64,000 nt of DNA from CAIPAT01 sp041665605 (GCA_041665605.1 JBAYIO010000015.1:5563-69562); one strand, 5' to 3'; shown: positions 52,507-62,155, numbered from the stretch's first letter. Numbers and translations are program-made. Notes: generated from the letters alone by a model not told the origin.

Positions 52507-53958
52507 CTATTTTGTTCCACTTCTCATGATAAGCGCAGGATATTTGCGGCAATATTCCTGAAGGCGAATCAACTCGTCATTTTTTTTTGTATTGATAAAC
52601 GCCTGATTCAAATACGCCACCGCGAGTCGCTGTCCGTAAACTTTAAAGATTAGAAACCTGCTCAATGCTGATTCAGGGTCATGCTCAAAACTCATGCAAA
52701 GCAAATTTGCCGCGCAAGTATTGCGAATATAATATTCCACAACAACAGGCGGAGTCCTCTCATTTTCATAGCAACTGCACCATGGATTGTAGGCGCCTAT
52801 ATAGCTGGTGCCTGTCCCCCATAAGATCAAAACAACCAGCAGGCAATATTGCCATGAATGAATTTTCGGTGCATATTCACGCGCAATAAAATACCAGACG
52901 ACAGGAATTATCGGGATCAGATAGCGAAATCCATAAGCCCAGCCGCCGTATTCGCTGGTAAATACTCCGTAAAACAGGACTACCGCCGCCAGCGTCAGCA
53001 GAATAATCAATTCAGCACAATTCTTAAATATTTTGCGGTTAAGCAGCAGTACAGGGATGATAAACAGCATTGCCGGCATATACGAAAAAAATCCTCGGGC
53101 ACCCAAAAGAATGTCCACAAAATAGCCGATAACACTTTGCCATGTCGAGATGTTAGGACTATAGGAACCTCCAGCCCCCAGATATTGCGGTATAATCCGG
53201 CCCAAAGCGATATAATTTATGCCCCCCATAACTATAATAGGCAGTATACCGCCTATCGAATAGACCACGGTCTTCTCATACTTTCTTTCTTTTGATGTAA
53301 GCAGAACAATCAAGAACGCAGCAACTCCGAACAGGCCGCCTACCGGAATCTCCAGATCGAACAGACTTCCGGCGGTAATGCCGATTAGAAAGGGCGTAAA
53401 CATTGTATTTTTATTGGTGTAATCCATGAGTTGCATGGATAGCATCCAAAGCAACAGCGCCGCAGGAGTATGATTATTCATTGAAATGCCGTATGACAAC
53501 AGCAAGGTCGAAGTCAAAAGACTGATGCTCAGGAAGATCTTACTGACAAAAGGAGCATCCACATCACGGTCAAGCCGCTTGAAAAATAATATAAAAAGAA
53601 TAATATTCAGCAGACCAATCCCCAATAAATTGGTTAAAAATATCGAGAGATAGTAATGTGTGTTAAAACTGATGCCGGACACTGCGGCAATCAATTTGTA
53701 CATCATCCCATGAATTACCATCATCGGAAGCGGTTTATCTGAATAGACTCTGCCGTCAATGACAATCCTGTCAACAGATTGGAATGCAGTCTTGTTTGTG
53801 GCAAAAGTATTTTGCTCTGCCAGCGCCTGAACCGTTCCAAGCCTGCTTGACTCATTGCCAGCCATAGTTACTTCACTCTTGGTCAACATGGAGATCAACA
53901 AAAAAAGAAACACGACGCACGAATAAAAAATTATTTTCTCCTGCTTATCTTTCAGCAT
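52507..53958 (-). CDS. GT-C-type membrane glycosyltransferase-like protein
   Basis: A 483-residue inner-membrane protein with an N-terminal helix, a first extracytoplasmic loop and about nine further helices. The loop has ESSRLGTVQALAEQNTF and DGRVYSDKPLPMMVIHG, the pattern seen in lipid-linked-sugar glycosyltransferases of the GT39/PMT superfamily, where an acidic residue there is catalytic. The C-terminal 90 residues are soluble. It probably transfers a sugar to a protein or surface polymer. TTG at 53964 extends the frame by two residues; ATG 53958 has GAGGAA six bases upstream. The region 52272-52506 before recX holds nothing else recognisable. Confidence 0.7.
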   Translation of the reverse strand: MLKDKQEKIIFYSCVVFLFLLISMLTKSEVTMAGNESSRLGTVQALAEQNTFATNKTAFQSVDRIVIDGRVYSDKPLPMMVIHGMMYKLIAAVSGISFNTHYYLSIFLTNLLGIGLLNIILFILFFKRLDRDVDAPFVSKIFLSISLLTSTLLLSYGISMNNHTPAALLLWMLSMQLMDYTNKNTMFTPFLIGITAGSLFDLEIPVGGLFGVAAFLIVLLTSKERKYEKTVVYSIGGILPIIVMGGINYIALGRIIPQYLGAGGSYSPNISTWQSVIGYFVDILLGARGFFSYMPAMLFIIPVLLLNRKIFKNCAELIILLTLAAVVLFYGVFTSEYGGWAYGFRYLIPIIPVVWYFIAREYAPKIHSWQYCLLVVLILWGTGTSYIGAYNPWCSCYENERTPPVVVEYYIRNTCAANLLCMSFEHDPESALSRFLIFKVYGQRLAVAYLNQAFINTKKNDELIRLQEYCRKYPALIMRSGTK

Positions 53959-53964
53959 CGGCAA

Positions 53965-54423
53965 TTCCTCGTTTAAAATATATTTGCTACTGCCCTCATG
54001 AATAGTTTGAGAAGATTACTCCAAAATAACTAAATGGGAAATCGTTGAATTCATCGACGCATAAAATGGATGTATCGCCGCAACTCTGCAAGCTGATTCC
54101 CGAAAATATTGTATCAAACTTGCTGCCGCAATACTTTAACGTTAGCTATTTGGCGGTGCAGAAATGTAGCAGGTGATTCAATTATTTTTGGGGTACTGAT
54201 AAAAGCCGGGCGGCTTACTCCCGCCTGTCATCATAACTAACATAGCAATCAGACTTCATGTTTTTTGTTGGTTTTATGGACAGTTGCCCGAAATCCGGAC
54301 ACTTGTCTGAAATTGCCGGAAGAGGTTAAATGCAAAAATTACAGACAAAAGCAGCTTTAATTCGCAAAAAACACAAAAAAATATTTTTTTTTGTAAAAAA
54401 TTTGAGTTTTTTTATAAAAATAC
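53965..54423. other. Intergenic region upstream of the pseudopilin promoter
   Basis: No gene is seen. At 54279-54318 two adjacent related units begin GGACAGTTGCCCGAAATCC and GGACACTTGTCTGAAATTG, like the end of a degraded insertion element. A weak GGCGG/CCGCC hairpin lies near 54210. From about 54366 there are phased A and T tracts just before the promoter, which may bend DNA or act as an UP element. Confidence 0.5.
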
Positions 54424-54452
54424 TTGCATAGTGCTTATATTTTTGCTAGAAT
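54424..54452 (+). promoter_or_regulatory. Strong sigma-70-type promoter of the major pseudopilin gene
   Basis: TTGCAT at 54424-54429, a spacer of exactly 17 bases, then TAGAAT at 54447-54452 with an extended -10 (TGC just before). A/T tracts precede the -35 box. Transcription would start near 54459, giving a leader of about 70 bases that ends with AAGGAGA before the ATG. Confidence 0.8.
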
Positions 54453-54529
54453 ATAGAACAAACGAAGGTCATGCTTAATAAAGTTTTTAAACATGAGGTC
54501 GTTAACAAACAACTCAAGGAGAGAAAAAA

Positions 54530-55123
54530 ATGAAAAGAAGTCGTGGATTCACACTCATCGAACTCCTCGTCGTGATCGCCATCATCGCGATCCTCGCTGG
54601 TATGCTTTTACCGGCTCTGAACTCAGCTCGTGAAAAAGCCCGCCGCATTTCCTGTGCGTCGAACCTGAAACAGATTGGTCTGGCCCTGAAGCAATATGCT
54701 ATGGACTATGCCGATCGTTTCCCGACCCTTGGTCTTCAGGCTGCTACTGAAGGCGGCGCTGCCATGGATCTGCTCCGTCAGTTTGACTATCTGACTGACT
54801 ATGCGGTCTACACCTGCCCGTCAACCACTACCGCCAAAGGTTCTGGAACTCAGAAGCTGTCCTACAATTCTGCTTCTGGTTCAGCGGGATTGGATTATGC
54901 ATTCGCCAACATGATGATGGAAGGTTCTTCCGATCAGTACGGACGTGCTGATTCAGCGATTTCCGCTGACAGGAAGGTCAATTCATCCGGTGGCCCGGAC
55001 CATTCTGATTTTGGTAACATGCTGTTCCATGACGGTCATGTATCCGGTTTTGCTGGAACTCAGTGGTACAGCTACGCGAATCGTGGCGGCACCATGATGT
55101 TCCCGAATACTGAAGCATATTGA
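54530..55123 (+). CDS. Major type II/IV pseudopilin-like protein with H-X9-DG motif
   Basis: A 197-residue prepilin-like protein. The leader MKRSRG is followed by FTLIELLVVIAIIAILAGML, with Gly before the cleavage site and Glu at +5. Helix continuation LNSAREKARRISCASNLKQI is typical of Lentisphaerota/Planctomycetota pseudopilins. The C-terminal HSDFGNMLFHDGHVSG contains the H-X9-DG motif. A consensus-like promoter, an ideal AAGGAGA ribosome binding site and a UUCG-loop terminator frame it as a highly expressed single gene, probably a structural filament or surface-layer subunit. Assembly genes (pilB, pilC, pilD) are not in the window. Confidence 0.93.
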   Translation: MKRSRGFTLIELLVVIAIIAILAGMLLPALNSAREKARRISCASNLKQIGLALKQYAMDYADRFPTLGLQAATEGGAAMDLLRQFDYLTDYAVYTCPSTTTAKGSGTQKLSYNSASGSAGLDYAFANMMMEGSSDQYGRADSAISADRKVNSSGGPDHSDFGNMLFHDGHVSGFAGTQWYSYANRGGTMMFPNTEAY

Positions 55124-55150
55124 TTTCAGTATCGAGTACAAGATGATTTT

Positions 55151-55174
55151 AAGGAGGCTTCGGCCTCCTTTTTT
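55151..55174 (+). terminator. Terminator with UUCG tetraloop after the pseudopilin gene
   Basis: AAGGAGGC-TTCG-GCCTCCTT, an eight-base perfect stem with the stable TTCG loop, followed by further T residues. Confidence 0.97.
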
Positions 55175-55440
55175 ATTTCTACGGGAAACTTGATACCTGG
55201 TAAATGCATTTTATATCTCCTTGCTTATTCATGATTGCGTCGTAATTCTTTTATCTGCTGCTGATCAATCGGAATATTCTCTATAACGGCTTGACGATGA
55301 AGCAATGATGGCGTATGATAAGCTTTTCAGTCTATGAATGTTAATAGTTTGCGTTTTGAGCATATTCCGCCTGCCGGGATCAGGTACTTTTGAGAAGTTC
55401 GCGGCGTAAACTGTAAAGAATTTAAATAGAGGACGGTGCG
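55175..55440. other. Intergenic region without recognised features
   Basis: Between the pseudopilin terminator and the next gene I see no gene, repeat or strong hairpin. The promoter of the GT-C gene must lie here, but no convincing -35/-10 pair was identified. Confidence 0.5.
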
Positions 55441-57336
55441 GTGTATAATTTCATTATTACTTTAAGTCGCGGCTATATGATTTTGCCGACAGTGATTTTG
55501 TTTTTTACGGCGGCATATTCAACCGGATGGCTTGTTTCAGATAAAATACTGAAAATACGCTGGCGGCATCAAATTCCGGCATTTCTGGTGAATCTGGTAC
55601 TGGGGATGAATTTTCTGGCTTTGATGACGTTGGTTGCCGGAACCATGAAGGTATTATCACCATCGGTCATCTGGGCTTTATTGGCGATTTTATCCATTCC
55701 ATGTATCATGCGCGCCAGGATACTCGTCGGATACATTACCGCGTACATAAACCGCAATCGTCTTTTCACTGTGATTATGTGCCTGACGGGTATTTATACT
55801 ACTGGCACAGGGCTTTGCCTGCCTTACTGCTGGGACGAGTTGACATATCATGTTTCATTGCCGCTGCGCTGGATTCAGGCAGGAGGATTGCCGGTTTTCC
55901 TGGATAATCCCTACTCTGCATTTCCATCGCTGCCGCATTTGCTTTTCCGGCTGACTATAGAAATAGGCGGAATTAAAACGCCACGGCTGCTTTGTCTGGC
56001 GGCATATATGATTTTCTTCTTCTCCGTTTACTGGATTATCAGAGGTTATGGTTCAAGATTTAAAGTCATACTGTGTTTTGCGGTATTCATTTTTTCGCCG
56101 ATTTTTGTTACCATGATGCGGGAAGCATATGTTGAACCGTTTATGCTGATGAATCTTGCCGCCGCAGTTCTGGCGCTGAGAGGAACTGCCGTAATCCGGA
56201 TCGAAAAGACTGCAAATGTGTTTCTGCTGTGCGGAATTCTGGCGGCCGGGGCCGCCGCAGTCAAGCTTACCGGACTGGGGATTGCCGCGGTGATTTTTAT
56301 TCTGGCAGTGACTTATCCTGTAACTGATTTGAAGAAAAGGTTCATATATGTTCTTATTCCCCTGACTGCGGGGGCTGCGATTTTTGTTTTTCCCTTCTAT
56401 CTGAGGCCTTTCTGCTATACGGGTAATCCATTTTATCCGTTTCTGGCAGGTGTATTTTCATCCGATCCCAAAGTATTGGCGGTTGGCAAGTTTCACCATG
56501 CGATGGGATATAGCCATTTCGGCGTCATGGATATCGGCGGTTTTTTCATATCCCCTGCCCTGCTGTGCTGGTTCAGCAAACTTTTTGACGGTATTATCTT
56601 AGGGTGGCAATTCCTTGTTTTCTGTGTTCTGACTGGATGGTTTATGATAAGAACCTGGAAATTTGAGAGGAATTTGAGAAATTGCGGATTTATTGCCGCT
56701 ATCCTGTTTTTCTATCTTTTCTGGTTTTTTACTTCACAACAAAGCCGTTTTGTCCTGCCGCTTTATTTTTTAGTGATGATGGCGGGAACTTATGAGTTTT
56801 GCCGGCTGGTTCACAAATGGGTTTTAATCTTTTTTGTTCTGCTTTTCACATTTTGTGCATCTGTTAATCTGGATTGGGACTCTATCCGGCATTATTACGT
56901 GACATGGAGGTGGGTTTTCGGTGATCCCAGAGGAGTTCAGAAATATCTGGAAATTGGCACCCGCGATAAAGGTTTTGTAAGGGCGATGGCGGCAATCGCG
57001 GAAAAGACGCCGCAGCAATCGAAGATTATGCTGATATTTGAACGCCGCGGACTTTACATGGCGCGTCAGTATGTGATTGCGACTCCTTTCTATCAGGAAC
57101 AATATTTTACTCCGCTTCCCAACAGCAGCAACGAGGTGATGGATGTTCTGCAAAAGGAAAAAATAGACTATATCCTGGTTGGCGCATCGGGGGTAAATCC
57201 GGATCATCTTGAGGAGTACAATGCGGTCTATATGCAATTCGGAGAACTGCTTGCCCGCCTGAAAGCCGCGAATAAACTGGAGGATGTCTGGTTTGATGAC
57301 TGCTACGGACTGTATAAAGTAATCCGTTCCAATTAA
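55441..57336 (+). CDS. GT-C-type integral membrane glycosyltransferase-like protein
   Basis: A 631-residue protein with about twelve membrane helices in the first 470 residues and a soluble C-terminal part. The first extracytoplasmic loop reads TGLCLPYCWDELTYHVSLPL, with an Asp-Glu pair in the place of the acidic residues of PMT/ArnT-type enzymes. The C-terminal part (KIMLIFERRGLYMARQYV, KIDYILVGASGVNPDHLEEY) matches the tail seen in many uncharacterised GT-C proteins. The donor is probably a polyprenyl-phosphate sugar. The start is GTG with AGAGGA seven bases upstream. The end overlaps convergent ppiC by four bases. Its position next to the pilin gene makes pilin glycosylation worth considering, without proof. 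Confidence 0.75.
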   Translation: MYNFIITLSRGYMILPTVILFFTAAYSTGWLVSDKILKIRWRHQIPAFLVNLVLGMNFLALMTLVAGTMKVLSPSVIWALLAILSIPCIMRARILVGYITAYINRNRLFTVIMCLTGIYTTGTGLCLPYCWDELTYHVSLPLRWIQAGGLPVFLDNPYSAFPSLPHLLFRLTIEIGGIKTPRLLCLAAYMIFFFSVYWIIRGYGSRFKVILCFAVFIFSPIFVTMMREAYVEPFMLMNLAAAVLALRGTAVIRIEKTANVFLLCGILAAGAAAVKLTGLGIAAVIFILAVTYPVTDLKKRFIYVLIPLTAGAAIFVFPFYLRPFCYTGNPFYPFLAGVFSSDPKVLAVGKFHHAMGYSHFGVMDIGGFFISPALLCWFSKLFDGIILGWQFLVFCVLTGWFMIRTWKFERNLRNCGFIAAILFFYLFWFFTSQQSRFVLPLYFLVMMAGTYEFCRLVHKWVLIFFVLLFTFCASVNLDWDSIRHYYVTWRWVFGDPRGVQKYLEIGTRDKGFVRAMAAIAEKTPQQSKIMLIFERRGLYMARQYVIATPFYQEQYFTPLPNSSNEVMDVLQKEKIDYILVGASGVNPDHLEEYNAVYMQFGELLARLKAANKLEDVWFDDCYGLYKVIRSN

Positions 57337-58340
57337 TAGTAATATCGGATGATTGCCTCTTTTTTCAGTTTCTCGATGTACTCGGCATAAGCGGTTTCTT
57401 TTAACTTGGTTTCCACCTTGTCCCGGAGTTCTCCGCTCAGTTTTTGATAGGAAGCGGTAACGCCCGGTTCATATTGATCCAGACGCAGGAAATAGGTGCC
57501 TTCGTCAGTATTGATCGCGCCGGTGACGTCTCCGGCTTTCAACCCTTTCAGCGCGCTGGCGAATTCCGGCCTCAGGCGCGGTTCATCTATCCAGCCGAGG
57601 TCACCGCCGGTTGCGGCATTCGGGCCGTCGGAATAAAGCGTCACCAGCGAGGTGAAGTTCTTTTTGCTGCACGATTTCAGCTCCTCGTTTATTTGCTGCA
57701 TGGCCTGATCGTATTTATCATGATCCTTTTTCAGCATCATCAGTTCAAGCTTGAGCCTCGCCGGGGTGGAGAATTCACTTTTATGCTGCTCATAATACTC
57801 GAACAACTCTTTCGGCGTCAGGTTCACCGAGGCGTAGTAGTAATTATTGATCATCACCTGGATCGCGATTTTGTCTTTGGCCTTTTTGCGCAGTTCCTCC
57901 AGGGAGGAGCCCACTTTTTTGGCTTTTGCCTCAAGTTCATGCCTGGTCGCGCAGCCGTAGCTGATTGCCAGATCATCGATCAGGCTTTCTATATATTGAT
58001 CCGGGATCTCAAATTTCTTCTTTTCATAATCGGCGAGCACCAGATGGCGGTTTATGATTTCACTAAGAACTTTCTTCCGCATCTTGTGTACTTCCTGATA
58101 CAGGTCGTTCCCGTTATAAACCAGACATAGCTTGGATTCCTCGCGTCTGCTGTCGTAGATTACATCCATCAAACTGACCGGAATGCCGTTCACAGACGCC
58201 AGAATCGAGTCTACTTTCTCATCCGGCCGCAGATTGGGCGGCTGGACTGTTTTCGGCGCAATATCCATGAAATCCGGCTCCGCGGCAAATACCGGCGCAA
58301 CCAGTAACAAGACATTAATAATTATCAGACTTGCTTTCAT
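57333..58340 (-). CDS. Periplasmic peptidyl-prolyl isomerase, SurA/PpiC type
   Basis: A 335-residue exported foldase. The signal peptide is MKASLIIINVLLLVAPVFAA (cleavage near residue 19-20). The N-terminal SurA-like chaperone helices (VNGIPVSLMDVIYDSRREE to LVLADYEKKKFEIP) are followed by a rotamase domain of parvulin type (residues about 190-310), with LVTLYSDGPNAATGGDLGWI, LRPEFASALKGLKAGDVTG and YFLRLDQYEPG. It probably helps outer-membrane or periplasmic proteins fold. Last gene of the thyX-pdxA strand group. Confidence 0.9.
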   Translation of the reverse strand: MKASLIIINVLLLVAPVFAAEPDFMDIAPKTVQPPNLRPDEKVDSILASVNGIPVSLMDVIYDSRREESKLCLVYNGNDLYQEVHKMRKKVLSEIINRHLVLADYEKKKFEIPDQYIESLIDDLAISYGCATRHELEAKAKKVGSSLEELRKKAKDKIAIQVMINNYYYASVNLTPKELFEYYEQHKSEFSTPARLKLELMMLKKDHDKYDQAMQQINEELKSCSKKNFTSLVTLYSDGPNAATGGDLGWIDEPRLRPEFASALKGLKAGDVTGAINTDEGTYFLRLDQYEPGVTASYQKLSGELRDKVETKLKETAYAEYIEKLKKEAIIRYYY

Positions 58341-58401
58341 ATTACCTGTTTTTGAATTGATAAGTTAGCATCTCAAGCTTTTATCTGCAAATGCCGGAAG
58401 C

Positions 58402-60486
58402 TTAAGATCTCTTTTGATACGGCATCGCGGAGAAAAGCAGCGGCAGGCGCAATAGCAGCAGCAGGATTACGCTGAGTAAAACTCCATTTCCCTGAAACAG
58501 AATCATTGGTAAAAACACAATCCCGCAGGTATGGCCGAAATAACGCAGCGCCGGCAGAGACTCATTTTTCATTAACGTCACCCGTCTTGAAAGAATCTCC
58601 TCCGCCATTCCGGCGGAAACCGCCATGCAGAAAATGCTTCCCAGCAATACCGGATAGAAAAAGTCAATTTCATTGAAGTAGAGCAGCAGCGGACAAAGAC
58701 AGGAGATGGTGGCCATGATTGTCTTCATGGAAGGAATGCGCAGCAATATCCTGCCGAACGCAACTCCGCCCAGCATGCCTAGAAAAACTGGAGTTTTTTC
58801 ATAAAGGTCCCCTTTGTCCTGCTGATAGGCGATCAGCAGCAGGACAAACAGGCCCATGGTGAAGAAACCGTTTTCAAAGGTGCCGAATCCCAGCGCATAA
58901 TTGCCTGTTCTGGACATGAAAAACCTCATTGCGATGTAAACCGTAATGCTCATAATAAGCAGCAGAATGATTGCCGGCGGCGGCGGAAGCATTATGCTCT
59001 TTTGCAGCTTGCCGTTGAAAATGTCGCCGATAAGGCTGGGCGGCGGCGGCTGTTCGATTTCCGGCAGTGAATACAAAGTGGTTAAAACCCCTCGCGGCAT
59101 CATAATGCCGCGGGACGCGGAAATCCTGGACAGCCGGTCTTCCAGTTCATTTAAATTACTGGTCAGTTTGCTGTTGGCGGCCATGGTCAGGGCGGCACAG
59201 CCCGGAACCGGCATGATTTGTTTGAAATAATCTCCCATAGGGGGCAGATTGTCTTCCTGCCCGGTATCTTCCGGTTGTTTACTGACGGTGCCGGCGGTGA
59301 CGACAATGCCGCTGGCGGTGATCTTATCTGATGCCAGCCGGTAAATCTGCGAGTTGCCGGGGTTCCGGATGAAGTCCGGTTCGAGAATCATGATAATGTC
59401 AAATTTCGATTCGGTGTTCCGGAGATACTCTTCCGGCGGTATTGACGAAATGAAAAAACGGCCGGGCGCCGGCGGCAGCATTTCCTTGCTCAACGCCAGC
59501 ATGATCAGGTCCTTGTACGGACAGAGCAGGCTTATTTCCGCCACATTCGGCAGCTCCAGCAGGAATTGCGGGATCTGGGAAAACGGCGAAGCGATCAGCA
59601 GGATTTGCAGATTGCTTGAATCCGACTGCAGCGTCACCGGCAGCATCCCGGCAATATATTTGCGCGAGTCCTGCGGAATCTGCCAGCGCACGGCGCCGTT
59701 ATCCAATACCAGCAGTTCGCCGTCTTTCCTGCTCAGTACGGTCATTCTGCCGGTTGGCGTATTGATGTTTTTGACATAACTCCAGCCGGGCTGCACCTGC
59801 TTCCAGTACATTGTGAACAACTTCTGCGAAGTGTACACGCCGCATGCATCCAGCAGCAGCGCGCATGATGCCATAACCCACAGCAGCGCCCGGAATCCGC
59901 GCCGTTTGAAATGCGCGATTCCGGCCAGCAGCGCCGCGGCTATGACCAATATGCCGGCCAGCGCGGTAATCGCCTGCGCGGAATTGAAACGGTCGGACAG
60001 CAGCGGAAAGGTTATGCCGCCGATTATAAGTCCGGTACAGTAGAATAATTCCCCGCCCAGCCGTTCCCGGTTCTTCATTGAAAACAGCATCGCCATTATC
60101 AGGCCGCTGAACAGCCCGACCCACAGCGTGGAAAATGCGGCACAGGCCACCAGCGCGGGCATGCCGTTCATGATGCCGATTACCGGCATGGGGAAGAACA
60201 TCGCGGAAAGCACTGATATCAAGGCCGCGGGAGGAAGAAATATCAGCGCTCCGGTCAGGATGAATGACTTGTTTTCCTTGTCATGGTCGTTGGCGCGGCA
60301 GGATAACATTGCTCCGGCGGCGGACCAGAGGGAAAGGAAAAAAAGCACCAGCGCCGTGGTCAGCGAAGGATTTTCGAAGCGGGCGATTGCTTCCCGGAGC
60401 ACAAAAGAAATTGTCTGCAGCACAAAGTAACCGGTGATAAGGAATAAAAACATGTTCCTGTACTGGGGCTTGTTTTCATTGCTCAT
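58402..60486 (-). CDS. Polytopic membrane protein with degenerate spermidine-synthase-like domain
   Basis: A 694-residue protein. About seven helices in residues 10-215 are followed by a soluble part (about 220-510) and about six further helices. The plan matches integral-membrane polyamine aminopropyltransferase-like proteins. The soluble part has the expected order of elements (LVLDNGAVRWQIPQDSRKYI, then a Rossmann-like strand ILLIASPFSQIPQF and FDIIMILEPDFIRNP). The glycine-rich cofactor motif is missing, so aminopropyl transfer is unlikely. A Pro-rich linker (PPPPS, PPPPA) precedes the second membrane block. Its start overlaps the pdxA stop by 11 bases, so translation is coupled. Function unknown. 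Confidence 0.7.
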   Translation of the reverse strand: MSNENKPQYRNMFLFLITGYFVLQTISFVLREAIARFENPSLTTALVLFFLSLWSAAGAMLSCRANDHDKENKSFILTGALIFLPPAALISVLSAMFFPMPVIGIMNGMPALVACAAFSTLWVGLFSGLIMAMLFSMKNRERLGGELFYCTGLIIGGITFPLLSDRFNSAQAITALAGILVIAAALLAGIAHFKRRGFRALLWVMASCALLLDACGVYTSQKLFTMYWKQVQPGWSYVKNINTPTGRMTVLSRKDGELLVLDNGAVRWQIPQDSRKYIAGMLPVTLQSDSSNLQILLIASPFSQIPQFLLELPNVAEISLLCPYKDLIMLALSKEMLPPAPGRFFISSIPPEEYLRNTESKFDIIMILEPDFIRNPGNSQIYRLASDKITASGIVVTAGTVSKQPEDTGQEDNLPPMGDYFKQIMPVPGCAALTMAANSKLTSNLNELEDRLSRISASRGIMMPRGVLTTLYSLPEIEQPPPPSLIGDIFNGKLQKSIMLPPPPAIILLLIMSITVYIAMRFFMSRTGNYALGFGTFENGFFTMGLFVLLLIAYQQDKGDLYEKTPVFLGMLGGVAFGRILLRIPSMKTIMATISCLCPLLLYFNEIDFFYPVLLGSIFCMAVSAGMAEEILSRRVTLMKNESLPALRYFGHTCGIVFLPMILFQGNGVLLSVILLLLLRLPLLFSAMPYQKRS

Positions 60487-61447
60487 CGTTTTTTTCCTGT
60501 TTAACTATTCCCGCCCTGACGATTGCCAGGGACAACGCCGCCTCCAGACTGCCGGTGTCCGCAATCCCCCGCCAGGCGATTTCAAAAGCGGTGCCGTGGT
60601 CAACGCTGGTGCGGATTACCGGCAACCCCGGCGTTGAATTCACGCCCCGGTCAAAAGCCAGCATTTTGAACGGGATATGTCCCTGATCGTGATACATCGA
60701 AAGTATCCCGTCGAAGCGTGTCCTGATGCTTTCAATGAACAAGGTGTCCGGCGGAAACGGCCCTTCAATATTAATGCCGCGCCCGCGCAACGACTGGAGC
60801 GCCGGTTTGACCACTTCCTCGTCTTCGCTGCCCATGTAGCCGTTTTCGCCGGCATGAGGATTGATTGCCGCGGCCGCCAGCAGCGGACTGGCGATGCCCT
60901 CGGCTTTGATGACATTGTTCAGCAGTTCCGCCACTTCAATGATCCGCTCCGCCGTGACGGCGGCAGCGGCCTCTTTCAACGGAATGTGGGTGGTGACGAA
61001 TGCCACCCGCAGACTGCCGGCGGACTGCATCATGGCGTAATTCCGGCAGTGGCAGAGTTCCGCTATCAACTCGGTATGCCCGGTGAATTTAATCCCGGCC
61101 AGATTGACGGATGCTTTATTCATCGGACAGGTGACGATCGCGTCAACTTTCCCGGCCAGCGCATCCCGGGTGGCGGCAGTGACCGCATCCATCGCGGCCA
61201 GACCGCAGGCCGGATCTGCTTTGCCGGCAGTAACTTCCGCAAATTTCATGTCGCCGGTCTGATGAATGAGGGGATACCGGCAGCCGTTGAATCTTTCCGC
61301 CGCCGCATTGATGATGTCCGGGCAGCCGTAAATAATGATTTCAGCATTGTTCCTGAACTTGGACAATACTGCTGTTCGTACTGCGATTTCCGGTCCGATT
61401 CCGGCCGGATCGCCCATCGTCAGCGCTATGCGTGGAATCCCGCTCAT
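60476..61447 (-). CDS. pdxA: 4-hydroxythreonine-4-phosphate dehydrogenase
   Basis: An NAD-dependent step of the DXP-dependent pyridoxal phosphate pathway. It has 323 residues, normal length. The opening IALTMGDPAGIGPEIAV is diagnostic. Metal and substrate residues appear in KFTGHTELIAEL, AAINPHAGENGYMG and FDGILSMYHDQGHIPFK, and GLPVIRTSVDHGTAFEIAW ends the active site. Some PdxA relatives (PdxA2) act in four-carbon acid sugar catabolism, but no such genes are near. It lies 12 bases after thyX and overlaps the next gene. Confidence 0.95.
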   Translation of the reverse strand: MSGIPRIALTMGDPAGIGPEIAVRTAVLSKFRNNAEIIIYGCPDIINAAAERFNGCRYPLIHQTGDMKFAEVTAGKADPACGLAAMDAVTAATRDALAGKVDAIVTCPMNKASVNLAGIKFTGHTELIAELCHCRNYAMMQSAGSLRVAFVTTHIPLKEAAAAVTAERIIEVAELLNNVIKAEGIASPLLAAAAINPHAGENGYMGSEDEEVVKPALQSLRGRGINIEGPFPPDTLFIESIRTRFDGILSMYHDQGHIPFKMLAFDRGVNSTPGLPVIRTSVDHGTAFEIAWRGIADTGSLEAALSLAIVRAGIVKQEKNDEQ

Positions 61448-61459
61448 AAGCCCCCGGCT

Positions 61460-62155
61460 TTACCAGATTTGGCCTTTGGATTCGAAATATTTGGCTACAT
61501 TGGGAATGATCGGCTTGATCAGTTTCTTGATCGCCGCCGCGTATTCGCGGATCTCCCACTGCGCATGTTCGCTGTCGCGCAGATCGAGAAAATGCAGCAG
61601 ATTGTTCAGGTCCACCGTGCCCCAGAATGTGACCATCATGTTCTGCGGCAGCACACCGCGCGCCTGCTCCCGGCAGACTCCGGCCGCCAGCAGTTCTTCA
61701 TACAGCGCCAGCGACTGCACATTGTGATCGGATATTTTCTGCTTCAGTTCCGGACGGTCCAGTGAAGAGTTGACTACCGAGGCCTGACGGTTGCTTTCAG
61801 ATTGCGCGCGGATGCTCGGAGGCGTATAAAACTCCAGGTCCACCTCGGTATAGCGCCGCGATATCTCATTGAAACTCCAGGTCCGGTGACGGTGCCACTG
61901 CCCGCGCACAAACAGCGGACAGTGAACGCTGAACGTGAACACCACATGTTCCAGCGGACTGGTATGCTTGTTTTCTATCAGATATTCAAGCAGGGTGATG
62001 TCCCGGTAATCCATCTTCTCCTTCAATCTGCCGAATGATACCCGTGCCGCGTTCACAATGGTTGTTTCGCTGCCGAGGTGATCAATCAAACCGATCCAGC
62101 CCTGCCCTCCCAGCACTTTTACATGGTTGTCCGGCGGTATATTAAGATGCTGCAT
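61460..62155 (-). CDS. thyX: Flavin-dependent thymidylate synthase
   Basis: Makes dTMP from dUMP with methylenetetrahydrofolate and FAD/NADPH. It has 231 residues. The ThyX signature RHRTWSFNEISRRY (residues 89-102) is perfect. HTSPLEHVVFTFSVHCPLFV and the C-terminal substrate residues in LPQNMMVTFWGTVDLNNLLHFL also match. GGGGGA lies about ten bases before ATG. It is the first gene of the thyX-pdxA operon. Presence of ThyX suggests the organism may lack ThyA. Confidence 0.97.
   Translation of the reverse strand: MQHLNIPPDNHVKVLGGQGWIGLIDHLGSETTIVNAARVSFGRLKEKMDYRDITLLEYLIENKHTSPLEHVVFTFSVHCPLFVRGQWHRHRTWSFNEISRRYTEVDLEFYTPPSIRAQSESNRQASVVNSSLDRPELKQKISDHNVQSLALYEELLAAGVCREQARGVLPQNMMVTFWGTVDLNNLLHFLDLRDSEHAQWEIREYAAAIKKLIKPIIPNVAKYFESKGQIW

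Noticed and set aside
60677..61765. 362-codon plus-strand frame antisense to pdxA and thyX
   Set aside because: Both minus-strand genes carry diagnostic active-site motifs; the antisense peptide does not resemble a protein family.
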